A stretch of DNA of 64,000 bases from Fulverythrobacter ferritrahens (lineage in GTDB: Bacteria > Pseudomonadota > Alphaproteobacteria > Sphingomonadales > Sphingomonadaceae). Shown here in pieces: positions 1 to 9,380 of the stretch. The position numbers and the translations under genes are program-made. Numbering within the stretch: the stretch's first letter is position 1; every line of letters starts with the position of its first letter. Location: NCBI RefSeq assembly GCF_020539485.1, contig NZ_JACDXU010000003.1, forward strand, positions 389,540 through 453,539, written 5' to 3'. The notes below the pieces were generated by a model that was given only the letters and a program-made list of their open reading frames with translations, did not search any database and had not been told where the DNA came from.

Positions 1-2186
1 CCGTGACCGCCGCCAAGAGCGTGAAGGAAGGGCAGGACTTCTTCCCCCTTACCGTTCACTATCAGGAAAAGTTCTCTTCCGCCGGCCGTATCCCGGGCGG
101 CTTCTTCAAGCGTGAACGTGGCGCGACGGAAAAGGAAACGCTGGTTTCCCGCCTGATCGACCGCCCCGTGCGTCCGCTGTTCCCTGAAGGTTTCTACAAC
201 GAAATCAACGTGATCTGCCAGGTCATGTCCTATGACGGCGAAAGCGAGCCCGACATCGTTGCGATGATCGCCGCTTCTGCCGCCCTGACGATCTCCGGCG
301 TGCCCTTCATGGGCCCGATCGGCGCGGCTCGCGTCGGTTTCAAGGATGGCGAGTATCAGCTCAACCCGTCCCTGTCGGAAGCTGCCGAAGGTCGCCTCGA
401 TCTCGTCGTCGCCGGCACGCAGGACGCGGTGATGATGGTCGAATCCGAAGCCAAGGAATTGACCGAAGACGAAATGCTGGGCGCAGTGATGTTTGCCCAC
501 GCCGAATCGCAGAAGGTCATCAAGGCGATCATCGACCTGGCCGAAAAGGCCGCGAAGGAACCCTGGGAAGTCGATCTTTCGGACAATACTTCCGAAATGA
601 AGGCGAAGCTCAAGGATCTGATCGGCGCCGATATCGCCGCAGCCTACAAGCTGACCGACAAGTCTGCCCGTTCCAACGCCCTGAACGAAGCCCGCGCCAA
701 GGCGAAGGCTGCGTTTGCGGATGAAACCCCGCAGACCCAGATGGTCGCCAACAAGACCATGAAGAAGCTGGAAGCCGAAATCGTGCGTACCGCCATCCTC
801 AAGGATGGCCAGCGCATCGACGGGCGCACCACCACGCAGGTCCGCCCGATCGAGAGCATGGTAGGCTTCCTGCCGCGCACCCATGGTTCGGCGCTGTTCA
901 CGCGCGGTGAAACGCAGGCCATCTGCACCACCACGCTGGGCACCAAGGACAGCGAGCAGATGATCGACGGGCTTGGCGGCCTGTCCTACGAAAGCTTCAT
1001 GCTGCACTATAACTTCCCGCCCTATTCGGTCGGTGAAGTGGGCCGCTTCGGCGCGCCGGGCCGCCGCGAAGTGGGCCATGGCAAGCTGGCATGGCGTGCG
1101 CTGCACCCCGTGCTGCCTTCCAAGGAAGACTTTCCCTACACGATCCGCGTCCTGTCGGACATCACCGAGTCCAACGGTTCGTCCTCCATGGCGACTGTCT
1201 GCGGTGGCTGTCTGTCGATGATGGATGCCGGCGTTCCCATCGAACGTCCGGTTTCCGGCATCGCCATGGGCCTGATCCTGGAAGGTGACGAATTCGCCGT
1301 GCTGTCCGACATCCTGGGTGACGAAGATCACCTGGGCGACATGGACTTCAAGGTGGCCGGCACTGAAGCGGGCATCACCTCGCTCCAGATGGACATCAAG
1401 ATCGCGGGCATCACCGAAGAGATCATGAAGCAGGCCCTCGCTCAGGCGAAGGAAGGCCGCGCGCATATCCTGGGTGAAATGACCCGTGCGCTTGGTTCGG
1501 CCCGCACCGAGCTTTCAGCCCATGCCCCGCGCATCGAGACCATGCAGATCGACAAGTCGAAGATCCGCGAAGTCATCGGCACCGGCGGCAAGGTGATCCG
1601 CGAGATCGTGGCCGAAACCGGCGCCAAGGTGGACATTGACGATGAAGGCCTGATCAAGATCTCGTCTTCGGACCTCAACCAGATCGAAGCCGCCAAGAAG
1701 TGGATTCTCGGCATCGTCGAGGAAGCGGAAGTCGGCAAGATCTACAAGGGCAAGGTCGTCAACATCGTCGACTTCGGCGCCTTCGTGAACTTCATGGGTG
1801 GCAAGGACGGCCTCGTCCACGTCAGCGAAATGAAGAACGAGCGCGTGGAAAAGCCGACCGACGTCGTTTCGGAAGGCCAGGAAGTCTACGTCAAGGTTCT
1901 CGAGATCGATCCGCGCGGCAAGGTTCGCCTGTCGATGCGCGTCGTCGATCAGGAAACCGGCGCGGAACTGGAAGACACCCGTCCTCCGCGCGAACCCCGC
2001 GAGCCGCGTGGCGACCGGGGCGATCGTGGCGGTGACCGCCGTGGCCCGCGCCGCGACGGTGGCCGCGATGGTGGCCGTGGCGGCGAACGGGGCGGCCGTG
2101 ACCGCGACCGTGGCCCGCGCCGCGAGCGTGACGGCGAAGGTGGCGGTAACCCCGACCACATGCCGGCTTTCCTCAAGGACGACTAA
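1..2186 (+). CDS. pnp: Polyribonucleotide nucleotidyltransferase (PNPase), 5' end cut by window edge
   Basis: 3'-to-5' phosphorolytic exoribonuclease of RNA turnover and a degradosome component. The first complete codon is at base 3. Compared with E. coli PNPase, roughly the first 45-50 residues lie upstream of the window, so the GTG at 3 is internal. The visible part has the first RNase PH-like domain (motifs GQDFFPLTV and [14 protein letters not shown]), the linker helices, and the second catalytic RNase PH domain. A KH domain follows at about 1535-1710 ([10 protein letters not shown]) and an S1 RNA-binding domain at about 1736-1945 (DFGAFVNF). The tail (about 1970-2150) is rich in Arg, Gly and Asp and is probably disordered; RG-rich tails of this kind can bind RNA. 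A hairpin terminator follows. The family assignment is secure. Confidence 0.98.
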   Translation, partial: VTAAKSVKEGQDFFPLTVHYQEKFSSAGRIPGGFFKRERGATEKETLVSRLIDRPVRPLFPEGFYNEINVICQVMSYDGESEPDIVAMIAASAALTISGVPFMGPIGAARVGFKDGEYQLNPSLSEAAEGRLDLVVAGTQDAVMMVESEAKELTEDEMLGAVMFAHAESQKVIKAIIDLAEKAAKEPWEVDLSDNTSEMKAKLKDLIGADIAAAYKLTDKSARSNALNEARAKAKAAFADETPQTQMVANKTMKKLEAEIVRTAILKDGQRIDGRTTTQVRPIESMVGFLPRTHGSALFTRGETQAICTTTLGTKDSEQMIDGLGGLSYESFMLHYNFPPYSVGEVGRFGAPGRREVGHGKLAWRALHPVLPSKEDFPYTIRVLSDITESNGSSSMATVCGGCLSMMDAGVPIERPVSGIAMGLILEGDEFAVLSDILGDEDHLGDMDFKVAGTEAGITSLQMDIKIAGITEEIMKQALAQAKEGRAHILGEMTRALGSARTELSAHAPRIETMQIDKSKIREVIGTGGKVIREIVAETGAKVDIDDEGLIKISSSDLNQIEAAKKWILGIVEEAEVGKIYKGKVVNIVDFGAFVNFMGGKDGLVHVSEMKNERVEKPTDVVSEGQEVYVKVLEIDPRGKVRLSMRVVDQETGAELEDTRPPREPREPRGDRGDRGGDRRGPRRDGGRDGGRGGERGGRDRDRGPRRERDGEGGGNPDHMPAFLKDD

Positions 2187-2228
2187 GGTCTATACCTTAG
2201 CTCAAGTTCGCTTGAGGTATGAGATTCA

Positions 2229-2259
2229 GGGCCGCGGGGGCAACCTCGCGGCCCTTTTT
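2229..2259 (+). terminator. Intrinsic terminator of pnp
   Basis: An 8-bp perfect stem, GGGCCGCG (2229-2236) pairing with CGCGGCCC (2247-2254), is followed directly by five T. It lies 43 bases after the pnp stop. Confidence 0.85.
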
Positions 2260-2283
2260 CTTTGGTGGGTGCAACACCTTACC

Positions 2284-2357
2284 TTCGTCATTCCCGCGCA
2301 GGCGGGAATCCAGATCGACGGTCGCTTCTGGGTTCCCGCCTGCGCGGGAATGACGAA
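2284..2357. repeat. Palindromic intergenic repeat, copy 1
   Basis: Two inverted arms of about 27 bases each (starting TTCGTCATTCCCGCGCAGGC) are separated by a short spacer. The same arm sequence recurs with small changes at 9919-9990, and a more diverged version lies at 8315-8381. It sits between the pnp terminator and the 3' end of the betaine-lipid operon. It would fold into a long hairpin if transcribed. Dispersed repeats of this kind are common in sphingomonad genomes. Confidence 0.8.
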
Positions 2358-2389
2358 AGTGGTGTAAGGCGAAACTGCTGCTGAGCCCC

Positions 2390-3064
2390 TCAGCTGCGGC
2401 TCAGCACCAAGGCACGGGCATAGTCGCGATAGAGCGAACTCGTCTCGCAGGCCAGGCCATGCTCGGCCGCCAGCCTCTCGCAATAGCCGAACAGATCTGC
2501 GCGCGGGCTCACATGGAAGCGCGCAAGCCAGGCCTTGAGCAGGCGGGCGAACCAGCGTGGGAGCGCCTCCTGCTGGCCGAAATCGACCACATGGATCTGC
2601 CCGCCCGGCGCCAGCAGGGTGCAGGCATGGGCCAAGGCTTCCTGCCAGGGCGGGATCATCGAGAGCGTGTAGGAAAAGACGATGCGGTCAAACTGCGCCT
2701 GGGCCAGCAGGGCAAGGGCATCGAAATGCGCCGCATCGCCCTGCGCGAGAGTGCAGCGGCCCGACAAATGGCGGCGAGCCAGCGTTTTCTCCGCCGATTT
2801 CAGCATCTCGGCCGAAATATCGATCCCGTAAAAGCGCGCCTCGGGATAGCGCCGGGCGGCCAGCGCCATGTTGCGCGCCGTGCCGCAGCCCACTTCCAGC
2901 ACCAGTCCGCCCTTCGGCACGTCCAGCCCCGCGATCAACCGATCCCGCCCCAGCAGGTAATATTTGCGAGTCAGATCGTAGATGTGCCGCTGGAAAGCAT
3001 AGATTGCGTCCATCCGCGCCGCATGGGGGTGGGCGGAGGAGGCGGCCTCAGTCGCGGCGGACAT
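2390..3064 (-). CDS. btaB: SAM-dependent N-methyltransferase of betaine lipid synthesis (BtaB)
   Basis: Class I methyltransferase predicted to trimethylate the amino group of diacylglyceryl-homoserine, giving the phosphorus-free membrane lipid DGTS. The SAM-binding motif LEVGCGTARN sits near the N-terminus, after a conserved lead-in (YAFQRHIYDLTRKYYLLGRD) typical of BtaB; the acidic motif YGIDIS and the post-motif region LLAPGGQIHVVDF follow. The start at 3064 gives a 17-base overlap with the end of btaA, implying translational coupling; an in-frame ATG at 3082 would add six residues. The function call rests largely on the btaA partner, since the methyltransferase fold alone is not specific. 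Confidence 0.85.
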   Translation of the reverse strand: MSAATEAASSAHPHAARMDAIYAFQRHIYDLTRKYYLLGRDRLIAGLDVPKGGLVLEVGCGTARNMALAARRYPEARFYGIDISAEMLKSAEKTLARRHLSGRCTLAQGDAAHFDALALLAQAQFDRIVFSYTLSMIPPWQEALAHACTLLAPGGQIHVVDFGQQEALPRWFARLLKAWLARFHVSPRADLFGYCERLAAEHGLACETSSLYRDYARALVLSRS

Positions 3065-4286
3065 AGAGATGCGTCCCGCCATAGATGCTGGAGCGATCCT
3101 GTGCGGTCAGCTGGGCCGAGCGTTCCTGGCGATAGTCCCACATGTCGAGCAGGCTCTGCGCCAGCCTGCCGGGTAGCAGGGAGGGCTCGTCCGCCGTGCG
3201 GAACAGCACCCGTGCGCCGGGGGCGGCAGTGCGGCTGATCTGGCTCCACAGATCGTTGAGCTGGCGGTCGGTCATCCAGTCCTGCGCGTCGAGCAGCAGG
3301 AAACGGTCCACGCTCTGTGCTTCCTGCTGCTGGAGATAATCGGTCATGTTTGCCTGAATCACCTCCAGCCGCCCGATCCTCTCGCGCAAGGCGTTGTAAT
3401 GCCTCTCCTGCAGATAGGGTGGCAGGCTGGCCTCGGGCGATTTCTCATAGCCGCGGCCAAAGGCCTGCCAGGCGAAGTAATTTTCCGCGAAGGGGAAGTC
3501 GCAGGCGAGCTTTTCCAGCCTTTCGCGCAGGACATCGGCCATGCTGCGTCCGGCGGCCAGCTTGTCATATTGCGCGGGTGGAATGCCGAGGCCGAAAAGC
3601 GAGGCCGGGTGGTTGGTCAGCAGCTTGATCAGCGGCTTGTCGAAGAGGGGCACCATCTGCGCCTCGAAATGGGCGCGCTGAGCCTCCACGCCGCCCGCCT
3701 GCAATATGTCGCGCGGGTTCATGCCGTGCAGCCGGGCGAGGAAGTGGGCAAGGCCGATGAAATTGCCCAGCAGGCCATAGCGATAGGCGCCGCGCGCGAA
3801 GATGGAGATGCGCCTGCGGCCCAGCAGATCGCGCCCTTCCCAATAGGCGCGCGAGCGCTTGTCGAGGTGGGGCGCGATATACTGGCGATAGGCCGCCACA
3901 TTGTCCTTCGCATCGGCATCGCCAAAGAAGCGTCGGAAATGGGCATAATCGGGCAGGTGCGTGGCCGCCGCACGCTTGAGATTGCCCAGCGCGACATGGG
4001 CGGAATTGAGATCGACGGCCGTCACTTGCGCCGGATCGGCCGTGAGATAGCTCAGCGCGTTGCAGCCGCCGCTGGAGATGGTGACAATCCGCTGCCCCTC
4101 GCGCAGTTCCAGCCCGGCCATATCCGCCACGGGATCTTCCCAGATCTGCGGATAGACGAGGCCGCGAAAGGCGAAGGCAAAGGCCCGTTCCAGCAGAGCC
4201 GTGCCATTGATCCCCTTGGTGCTGACGGCGGCCCCGTGGATCAGCTTGCCGCCGGCCGGGGCATCGAGAGAGGCTTGGGTAGTCAT
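3048..4286 (-). CDS. btaA: SAM:diacylglycerol 3-amino-3-carboxypropyltransferase (BtaA, DUF3419)
   Basis: First enzyme of the DGTS betaine-lipid pathway. It transfers the 3-amino-3-carboxypropyl group of SAM to diacylglycerol at the membrane. The 412-residue length is normal for the family. The N-terminal region reads GLVYPQIWEDP, then a SAM-binding fold (TISSGGCNALSYL, VTAVDLNSAH) in the first 110 residues. A C-terminal methyltransferase-like half includes LLDAQDWMTD and RVLFRTADEPS. It is the first gene of a btaAB operon. In Rhodobacter and rhizobia, betaine lipids are made mainly under phosphate limitation; no Pho box was positively identified in the 188 bases between this gene and the divergent gene at 4484. 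Confidence 0.93.
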   Translation of the reverse strand: MTTQASLDAPAGGKLIHGAAVSTKGINGTALLERAFAFAFRGLVYPQIWEDPVADMAGLELREGQRIVTISSGGCNALSYLTADPAQVTAVDLNSAHVALGNLKRAAATHLPDYAHFRRFFGDADAKDNVAAYRQYIAPHLDKRSRAYWEGRDLLGRRRISIFARGAYRYGLLGNFIGLAHFLARLHGMNPRDILQAGGVEAQRAHFEAQMVPLFDKPLIKLLTNHPASLFGLGIPPAQYDKLAAGRSMADVLRERLEKLACDFPFAENYFAWQAFGRGYEKSPEASLPPYLQERHYNALRERIGRLEVIQANMTDYLQQQEAQSVDRFLLLDAQDWMTDRQLNDLWSQISRTAAPGARVLFRTADEPSLLPGRLAQSLLDMWDYRQERSAQLTAQDRSSIYGGTHLYVRRD

Positions 4287-4483
4287 GATGTCATGTCCTG
4301 CCTGCGGAAGCCCTGTGCGGCTTCCGGGGTTCGGATGACGCCCATATGAGCGTTGAATGACGCCGCCGCGACGGATGCGTTACAGTTTCGCGGATTTCCA
4401 CAGGCCACGGGCAGGGCTTCGGGCTTGCAAGACTCAGGCGGGCGCGGGAGAAGGCTGGCAGGCTTGCATAAAGGATGGATGTG

Positions 4484-6631
4484 ATGCGGATGGGGCGGCT
4501 GGCTGGGGCGCTGGGCCTTGCGCTGGGTGCATGGGCTGCCGGGCCCGCCGGGGCGAGCAGCGATTTCGGCTGTTCGCCCGGCTGGACGCTGGACCGGAAC
4601 GGGTTCGATTGCAGCAGTTCGGCCGCGATGGGGCCCGGCAACGATACGCGGGTGAACCTGGCGCTGTTGCTGCGTGACCGGGCCGGGCTGGCCAGCAGGC
4701 CGGGCAATTATCCCGTGATGGAATGGGATTATGGCTTCGGGCGCAATTACTTCGATTGGCATCTGTTCAGCCAGGCATCCTATCCTGCACGGCCGGAGCA
4801 GGACGCCGATGATTATTACGGGTCGCGCTGCATCAGCCTGAAGGGCGGCGATACCGCTTTTGCCGCAGCCCTTGCCGCCAATGCGAAACTGCCCGGCGCG
4901 GAGCGGGAGGCCCTGCTGGCCGCGCGGGCTCAGCTGGCGCCCATCTGCATGGCCTTCGGCGCATCCTATTGGTTGAGCGACGGGAAGGAACGCAGCGCGC
5001 CCACGCCCGCCTGGCCGGTGAATGTGGCCAGCAAGCCGGGCATGGATTTCGCCGCTTATCTCGCGGCCTCGGCGGCATTCTATGGCGAGGACTGGAACGC
5101 GGCGCGCAGTGGCTTTGCGGGGCTGGCCAAGGCAGGCGACCCGTGGGTGCGGGAAACGGCGCGCTATATGCAGGCGCGGGTGGAGCTTAATGCAGCCCAG
5201 GCCCGGGCCTTTGACGAATGGGGCTTCTTCGGCGGGACGGAAAAGACCGATCAGGATGCCGCCCGCCGCGCGGGGCAGGCGCTGGTCGATTATCTCAAGG
5301 CCTATCCCAAGGGCGCCTATGCCGCTTCGGCCAAGGGGTTGCAGCGCCGTGTGCTGTGGCTGGGCGGCGATCTGGCGGGGCTGTCAGACGCCTATGAGGC
5401 GCTGCTCGGCGCAACCCTGCCGGGCAGTCCGGCCGAGGCGTTGCTGATCGAGGAAGTGGACAACAAGCTCCTCCTCGCCACGGGTGCGGAAAGCGCCATC
5501 GATACGCCGCTGCTGCTTGCCACCTATGATCTGATGCGGATGCGCAGTTCGGGCGACGAAGGGGAGGTCGCCTTCGACTATGGCGCGAAGCCTATCGACG
5601 AGGCGGAACTGGCCGCGCAGGAGCAGATCTTCAAGGGCCGGGAGGATCTCTATCAGTTCCTGCGGGCGACCTGGTCCTTCTATATCGGCGGCAATGCGCA
5701 GGACGTGCTGGCGCGGATTCCCGATGCCAGCGCCACTACCGCGCATTCCGCGCTGGATTTCAGCCGCCAGATGTTGCGCGGGCAGGCACTGGCGGCCTTG
5801 CGCGATCCGGGCGAGGAAGCCTTCTGGCGCCGCCTGATCCCCGGATCGAGTGGGCTTTACCAGCGCCCCGCTGCCGAATTGGGCCTGGCGCTCCACTGGC
5901 AGCAGGCGGGCAAGGCGGAGAAGATCTTCGGCGCGGATTCCCCCGTTTCCGAAACCATGATCCGCAAGATACTGATCGCGCGCACCGTCGGCCCGGACAT
6001 CCTGCGGCGCGAAGCGGGCAATGCGGCGCGGCCCGATGCAGAGCGCCAGCTGGCCCTGTTCACCCTGCTCTACAAGCAGCTTTCGCGCGGCTTCTATGGC
6101 GGGTTCCTGAAGGATCTGCCGCTCGTTCCCGCCGGGGCGGATACCGAGGCGGGCCTGTGGTGGCTGGAAACGGGGCAGACGATCCCGGTGGGCCTGTTCA
6201 CCGCAGGGCGCTTCAGCGATGGCTATACCTGCCCGAAGCTGGGCCAGACGGTGGCGTTGCTGGCCAAGAATGCGCGCGATGTGAAGGGCCGCCTGTGCCT
6301 GGGCGATTTCTACCGCCTCAACGGCTTTGACGATTTCAGCCTCTATTCCGACGCGGAAAGGGCAGGCGCGCTGGGCAGCGGCAAGGAAGCGTTCTCCGGC
6401 ACGCCGATTGCGCGCGGCACATTCTATCGCTCGATCATGGCCGATCCCGGCGCGGCCCCGGCAGACAAGGCCTATGCCCTCTATCGCGCGGTGCGCTGCT
6501 ATGCCCCGTCCGGCATCAATGGCTGCGGGGACGAGAATGTCCCCATCGAACAGCGCAGGGCGTGGTTCCAGACGCTGAAACAGCAATATGGCAATACGCG
6601 CTGGGCCAGGGGGCTGGAATATTACTGGTAG
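4484..6631 (+). CDS. Large exported protein of unknown function, paired with a DUF3142 lipoprotein
   Basis: About 715 residues with a clear signal peptide (MRMGRLAGALGLALGAWAAG, cleavage near AGASS). The mature protein starts with a Cys-containing segment (FGCSPGWTLDRNGFDC) and is otherwise rich in Ala- and Leu-rich helices with TPR-like character (for example YGEDWNAARSGFAGLAKAG), suggesting a helical solenoid. I associate proteins of this kind with annotations such as YfiO-like outer-membrane assembly lipoprotein, but no lipobox is visible and the label is not reliable. The ATG at 4484 was chosen because AAGGA lies at proper spacing; an in-frame ATG at 4475 has that motif directly against it. 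The gene overlaps the next gene by 44 bases, so the two are probably coupled. Confidence 0.8.
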   Translation: MRMGRLAGALGLALGAWAAGPAGASSDFGCSPGWTLDRNGFDCSSSAAMGPGNDTRVNLALLLRDRAGLASRPGNYPVMEWDYGFGRNYFDWHLFSQASYPARPEQDADDYYGSRCISLKGGDTAFAAALAANAKLPGAEREALLAARAQLAPICMAFGASYWLSDGKERSAPTPAWPVNVASKPGMDFAAYLAASAAFYGEDWNAARSGFAGLAKAGDPWVRETARYMQARVELNAAQARAFDEWGFFGGTEKTDQDAARRAGQALVDYLKAYPKGAYAASAKGLQRRVLWLGGDLAGLSDAYEALLGATLPGSPAEALLIEEVDNKLLLATGAESAIDTPLLLATYDLMRMRSSGDEGEVAFDYGAKPIDEAELAAQEQIFKGREDLYQFLRATWSFYIGGNAQDVLARIPDASATTAHSALDFSRQMLRGQALAALRDPGEEAFWRRLIPGSSGLYQRPAAELGLALHWQQAGKAEKIFGADSPVSETMIRKILIARTVGPDILRREAGNAARPDAERQLALFTLLYKQLSRGFYGGFLKDLPLVPAGADTEAGLWWLETGQTIPVGLFTAGRFSDGYTCPKLGQTVALLAKNARDVKGRLCLGDFYRLNGFDDFSLYSDAERAGALGSGKEAFSGTPIARGTFYRSIMADPGAAPADKAYALYRAVRCYAPSGINGCGDENVPIEQRRAWFQTLKQQYGNTRWARGLEYYW

Positions 6632-7355
6632 GCGGCGCCTCGCAGCTCTTGCGGCCATGCTGCTGCTGGGGGCCTGCGGGCAGGGCGCGCCTGAAACGGG
6701 GCGCGTCAGCGCGGCTGGGCACGATGCCTTCTTCCTCTGGGCCGGAGTGAAGCCGCCGCTGGTGCTGGACACAGCGAAGGTGGTTTACGTTCTGGCCGGG
6801 GAAGTGCGCGCGGGCGAAAATTCCCGCTTCGTGCCCCTGCGCCCGCAGCCGCCGCGCGCTGGCCATGCCGATGTCTGGCTGGTGCTGCGGGTGGAGCGGA
6901 TCGACTGGACGCCGCAGGTCACCGCCCAGTTGCTGCGCGAGATCGCGCGGTGGCAGGCGGCAGGTGCCAATCTGCGCGGCGTTCAAGTCGATTTCGATTC
7001 GGCCACCCTGCATCTCGATCGCTACGCCGATTTCCTCCAGAAGCTGCGGGCCGATTTGCCGGGCGGCATGCGCCTGTCCATCACCGGGCTGATGGACTGG
7101 AGCGCCCATGGCGATCCCGCGGCACTCGCCCGGCTGGGCACTATCGTGGATGAGATCGTGGTGCAGACCTATCAGGGGCGCACCACCATTCCCGGCTATG
7201 AAAGCTACATCGCCTCGCTCTCCCGCCTGTGCCTGCCCTACAAGGTGGCGCTGGTGGATGGCGGGGAATGGCGTGCGCCGCGCGGCCTGGCCAGCGATCC
7301 GCATTTCAAGGGCTATGTCGTGTTCCTGCTGCCTGAGAGGGGCCGCCCCGGCTGA
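6588..7355 (+). CDS. DUF3142 family lipoprotein
   Basis: A 255-residue predicted lipoprotein. A basic n-region (GRRR) is followed by a hydrophobic stretch and the lipobox LLGAC, with Cys30 as the acylated residue. No ATG, GTG or TTG between codon 1 and Met24 is in frame, and Met24 would leave only six residues before the Cys, so the start inside the preceding gene is the reasonable choice. The mature domain has strand-loop segments such as VYVLAGEV, GVQVDFDSAT and DEIVVQTYQG, resembling a TIM-barrel-like fold. It overlaps the end of the upstream exported-protein gene. Function unknown; the pairing suggests an envelope role shared with that protein. Confidence 0.8.
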   Translation: MAIRAGPGGWNITGRRRLAALAAMLLLGACGQGAPETGRVSAAGHDAFFLWAGVKPPLVLDTAKVVYVLAGEVRAGENSRFVPLRPQPPRAGHADVWLVLRVERIDWTPQVTAQLLREIARWQAAGANLRGVQVDFDSATLHLDRYADFLQKLRADLPGGMRLSITGLMDWSAHGDPAALARLGTIVDEIVVQTYQGRTTIPGYESYIASLSRLCLPYKVALVDGGEWRAPRGLASDPHFKGYVVFLLPERGRPG

Positions 7356-7433
7356 TGCCGATTTCGCTGGCGGCCATGGACGCTGCGCTGATGCTCTGGC
7401 AAATCTTTCGCCAGTACATACCGGGAGTTTGAG

Positions 7434-8306
7434 ATGCCGATTCAGTCGTTCGAAGGGAAAATTGCGTTCATTACCGGAGGGGCGAGCGGGATCGGGCTCG
7501 GCATCTCGAAGGTGCTGGTGGAACGCGGCGCGCAGGTGGTTCTGGCCGATCTGCGGCAGGACCATATCGATCATGCGCTGGCCGAATTCGCGGGCGGGGG
7601 CAGGTCCAATGCCGTCTCCGCGCTCCAGCTCGATGTCACCAATCGCGAGCAATATCGCGAGGCTGCAAAGAAGATGCTCGATGAGTTCGGCGGGATCGAC
7701 ATTCTGGTGAACAATGCCGGGGTGGGCCTGGAAGGGCCATTGCTGGAGGCGACCTATGCCGATTACGATTTCGGCTTCGGCGTGAATGTCGGGGGCGTCA
7801 TCAACGGCTTTACCGAATTCCTGCCGCAGATGGTGGCCCATGGCCGGGGCGGGCATATCGTTTCCACCGCCAGCCTGGCCGCCGAAGTGGTGATGCCGCC
7901 GCAAATGGCGATCTATGCCGCCAGCAAGGCCGCGGTGTGCCATTTCTGCGAATCCGCCAAGGGCGAACTGGCCCAGCACGATATCGGCGTTTCCATCCTG
8001 CTGCCCGGCCCGGTGAAGTCCAACATCCACGAAACGATCGACAATCGGCCCGCGCATCTGCGCGAAGGTAGCGGCTTTACGGCCAGCGAGAAGAAGCTCG
8101 CCCGCCGGATCGTGGGCGATAACTGGATGGAGCCGGTGGATGTCGGCCATCTGGTGGCTGACGGCATCCTCAACAACACGACCTATCTCGTCACTCACGG
8201 CATGTACAAGGATGCAATGCGCGCCCGTGCCCAGGCCGTGCTCGACGCCACGCCCGACCGGATGGAAGTGGTCGACAGCTTCGGGAACTACCGGGACGAA
8301 GAATAA
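7434..8306 (+). CDS. Short-chain dehydrogenase/reductase
   Basis: 290-residue classical SDR with NAD(P)-binding Rossmann fold. The cofactor motif TGGASGIG is at about residues 14-21. The acidic residue after strand 2 (VVLADLRQD) favours NAD(H). NNAG is near residue 92, and the catalytic Ser and YAASK (Tyr/Lys) are present. The substrate is not inferable. It is followed 101 bases later by a second SDR gene (8408-9355) of similar architecture; a palindromic repeat lies between them. The two are probably co-transcribed paralogues. Confidence 0.9.
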   Translation: MPIQSFEGKIAFITGGASGIGLGISKVLVERGAQVVLADLRQDHIDHALAEFAGGGRSNAVSALQLDVTNREQYREAAKKMLDEFGGIDILVNNAGVGLEGPLLEATYADYDFGFGVNVGGVINGFTEFLPQMVAHGRGGHIVSTASLAAEVVMPPQMAIYAASKAAVCHFCESAKGELAQHDIGVSILLPGPVKSNIHETIDNRPAHLREGSGFTASEKKLARRIVGDNWMEPVDVGHLVADGILNNTTYLVTHGMYKDAMRARAQAVLDATPDRMEVVDSFGNYRDEE

Positions 8307-8314
8307 CGCGATTG

Positions 8315-8381
8315 TGTGATCCCCGGCGAAAGCCGGGGGCCAGTCGGGAACGGCTGGGTCCCTGCCTGCGCAGGGACTCAC
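8315..8381. repeat. Palindromic intergenic repeat, diverged copy 2
   Basis: GATCCCCGGCGAAAGCCGGG followed after a spacer by GGTCCCTGCCTGCGCAGGGA. Each half is itself a short hairpin, and the general layout matches the repeats at 2284 and 9919. It lies between two co-directional SDR genes. Confidence 0.6.
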
Positions 8382-8407
8382 TGGAATTCGCAGAGGAGAG
8401 GAACAAC

Positions 8408-9355
8408 ATGCAGGAACTGACAGGCAAGGTGGCCTTCATCACCGGCGGGGCGAACGGGATCGGTTTCGGCATGGTCCGCGCCTTCCTGGCCGAGGGAATG
8501 AAAGTGGTGGTGGCCGACTGGAGCACTGCCCATATCGAGAAGGCGAAGGCCGCGCTCAAAGGCAATAACGCCGCCCATTTCATCCGCACCGACGTAGCCG
8601 ACCGCGCGAATTTGAAAGCCGCCGTGGACGAGGCGCTGGCCACTTTCGGCAAGATCCACGTGCTGTGCAACAATGCCGGGATCAATGGCGGCGGCACGGC
8701 CGACGATCCCGATTTCAGCGATTTCGACAAGGTGATGGCCGTCAATCTGGGCGGGGTCATCAATGGCAGCAAGATCGTGGTGCCGATCATCAAGGCTCAG
8801 GGGGAGGGCGGCCATGTGGTCTGCACATCCTCCATGGCAGGCGTGGTGCCGCTGCCGGGCCTTGCAGCTTATTCCGCCTCCAAATATGCCGTGCGCGGCT
8901 ATGCGGAGAGCCTGCGGATGCAGCTTGCCCCGCTGGGCATCGGCGTTTCCTGCCTGTTTCCCGGCGCTACCCGCACCGGCATGCTCCACCCGCCGGAGGA
9001 CGAGCCCGAAACCGATTTCCACGAAGATGAGGCCGGCGATTTCCAGAAGGCCCTGTGGGAAGCTGCCCGCGTGGCGATCGACCCGCTGGATACGGGCCGC
9101 GCGGTGGCGCAGGCCATCAGGGAAAACCGCTTCTACATCTTCACCAATCGCGAATTCCTGGACGAAGTGAAGCAGCGCAATCGCGAGATGGAAGAGGCAT
9201 TCCCGCTGGAAGAGGCGCCCGCAGGCCGGGCCCTGTTCGAGACCATGCGGGCCGAGCTTGCCCGCAACCTGCTGGCCACCGGCAACCGCCCTGTTGTAAA
9301 AGCGGACACAGGGGGCGGCGTAGGGTTTGAATTCAACACGACCGAACGGAACTAA
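8408..9355 (+). CDS. Short-chain dehydrogenase/reductase
   Basis: 315-residue classical SDR. Motifs: TGGANGIG near residue 13, VVVADWST after strand 2 (acidic, NAD-type), NNAG near residue 90, and the catalytic Ser with YSASK. The start is fixed by a strong ribosome-binding site (GAGGAGAGGAAC) just upstream of 8408; longer readings would run into the palindromic repeat. The C-terminal extension after residue 230 (acidic, DEPETDFHEDEAGDF) is unusual for a minimal SDR and resembles its neighbour at 7434. Substrate unknown. Confidence 0.9.
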   Translation: MQELTGKVAFITGGANGIGFGMVRAFLAEGMKVVVADWSTAHIEKAKAALKGNNAAHFIRTDVADRANLKAAVDEALATFGKIHVLCNNAGINGGGTADDPDFSDFDKVMAVNLGGVINGSKIVVPIIKAQGEGGHVVCTSSMAGVVPLPGLAAYSASKYAVRGYAESLRMQLAPLGIGVSCLFPGATRTGMLHPPEDEPETDFHEDEAGDFQKALWEAARVAIDPLDTGRAVAQAIRENRFYIFTNREFLDEVKQRNREMEEAFPLEEAPAGRALFETMRAELARNLLATGNRPVVKADTGGGVGFEFNTTERN

Positions 9356-9380
9356 GACAGGCTAATCGGGGGAGCAGGCG

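Noticed and set aside
1515..2159. Long open frames on the strand opposite pnp
   Set aside because: They mirror the codon bias of a high-GC gene; no ribosome-binding site and no family match.
2390..3064. UbiE-type quinone methyltransferase
   Set aside because: Overlap with btaA and the BtaB-like N-terminal segment favour betaine-lipid synthesis.
7355..7432. A 25-codon frame between the DUF3142 gene and the SDR
   Set aside because: No ribosome-binding site of its own and no recognisable motif; probably chance.
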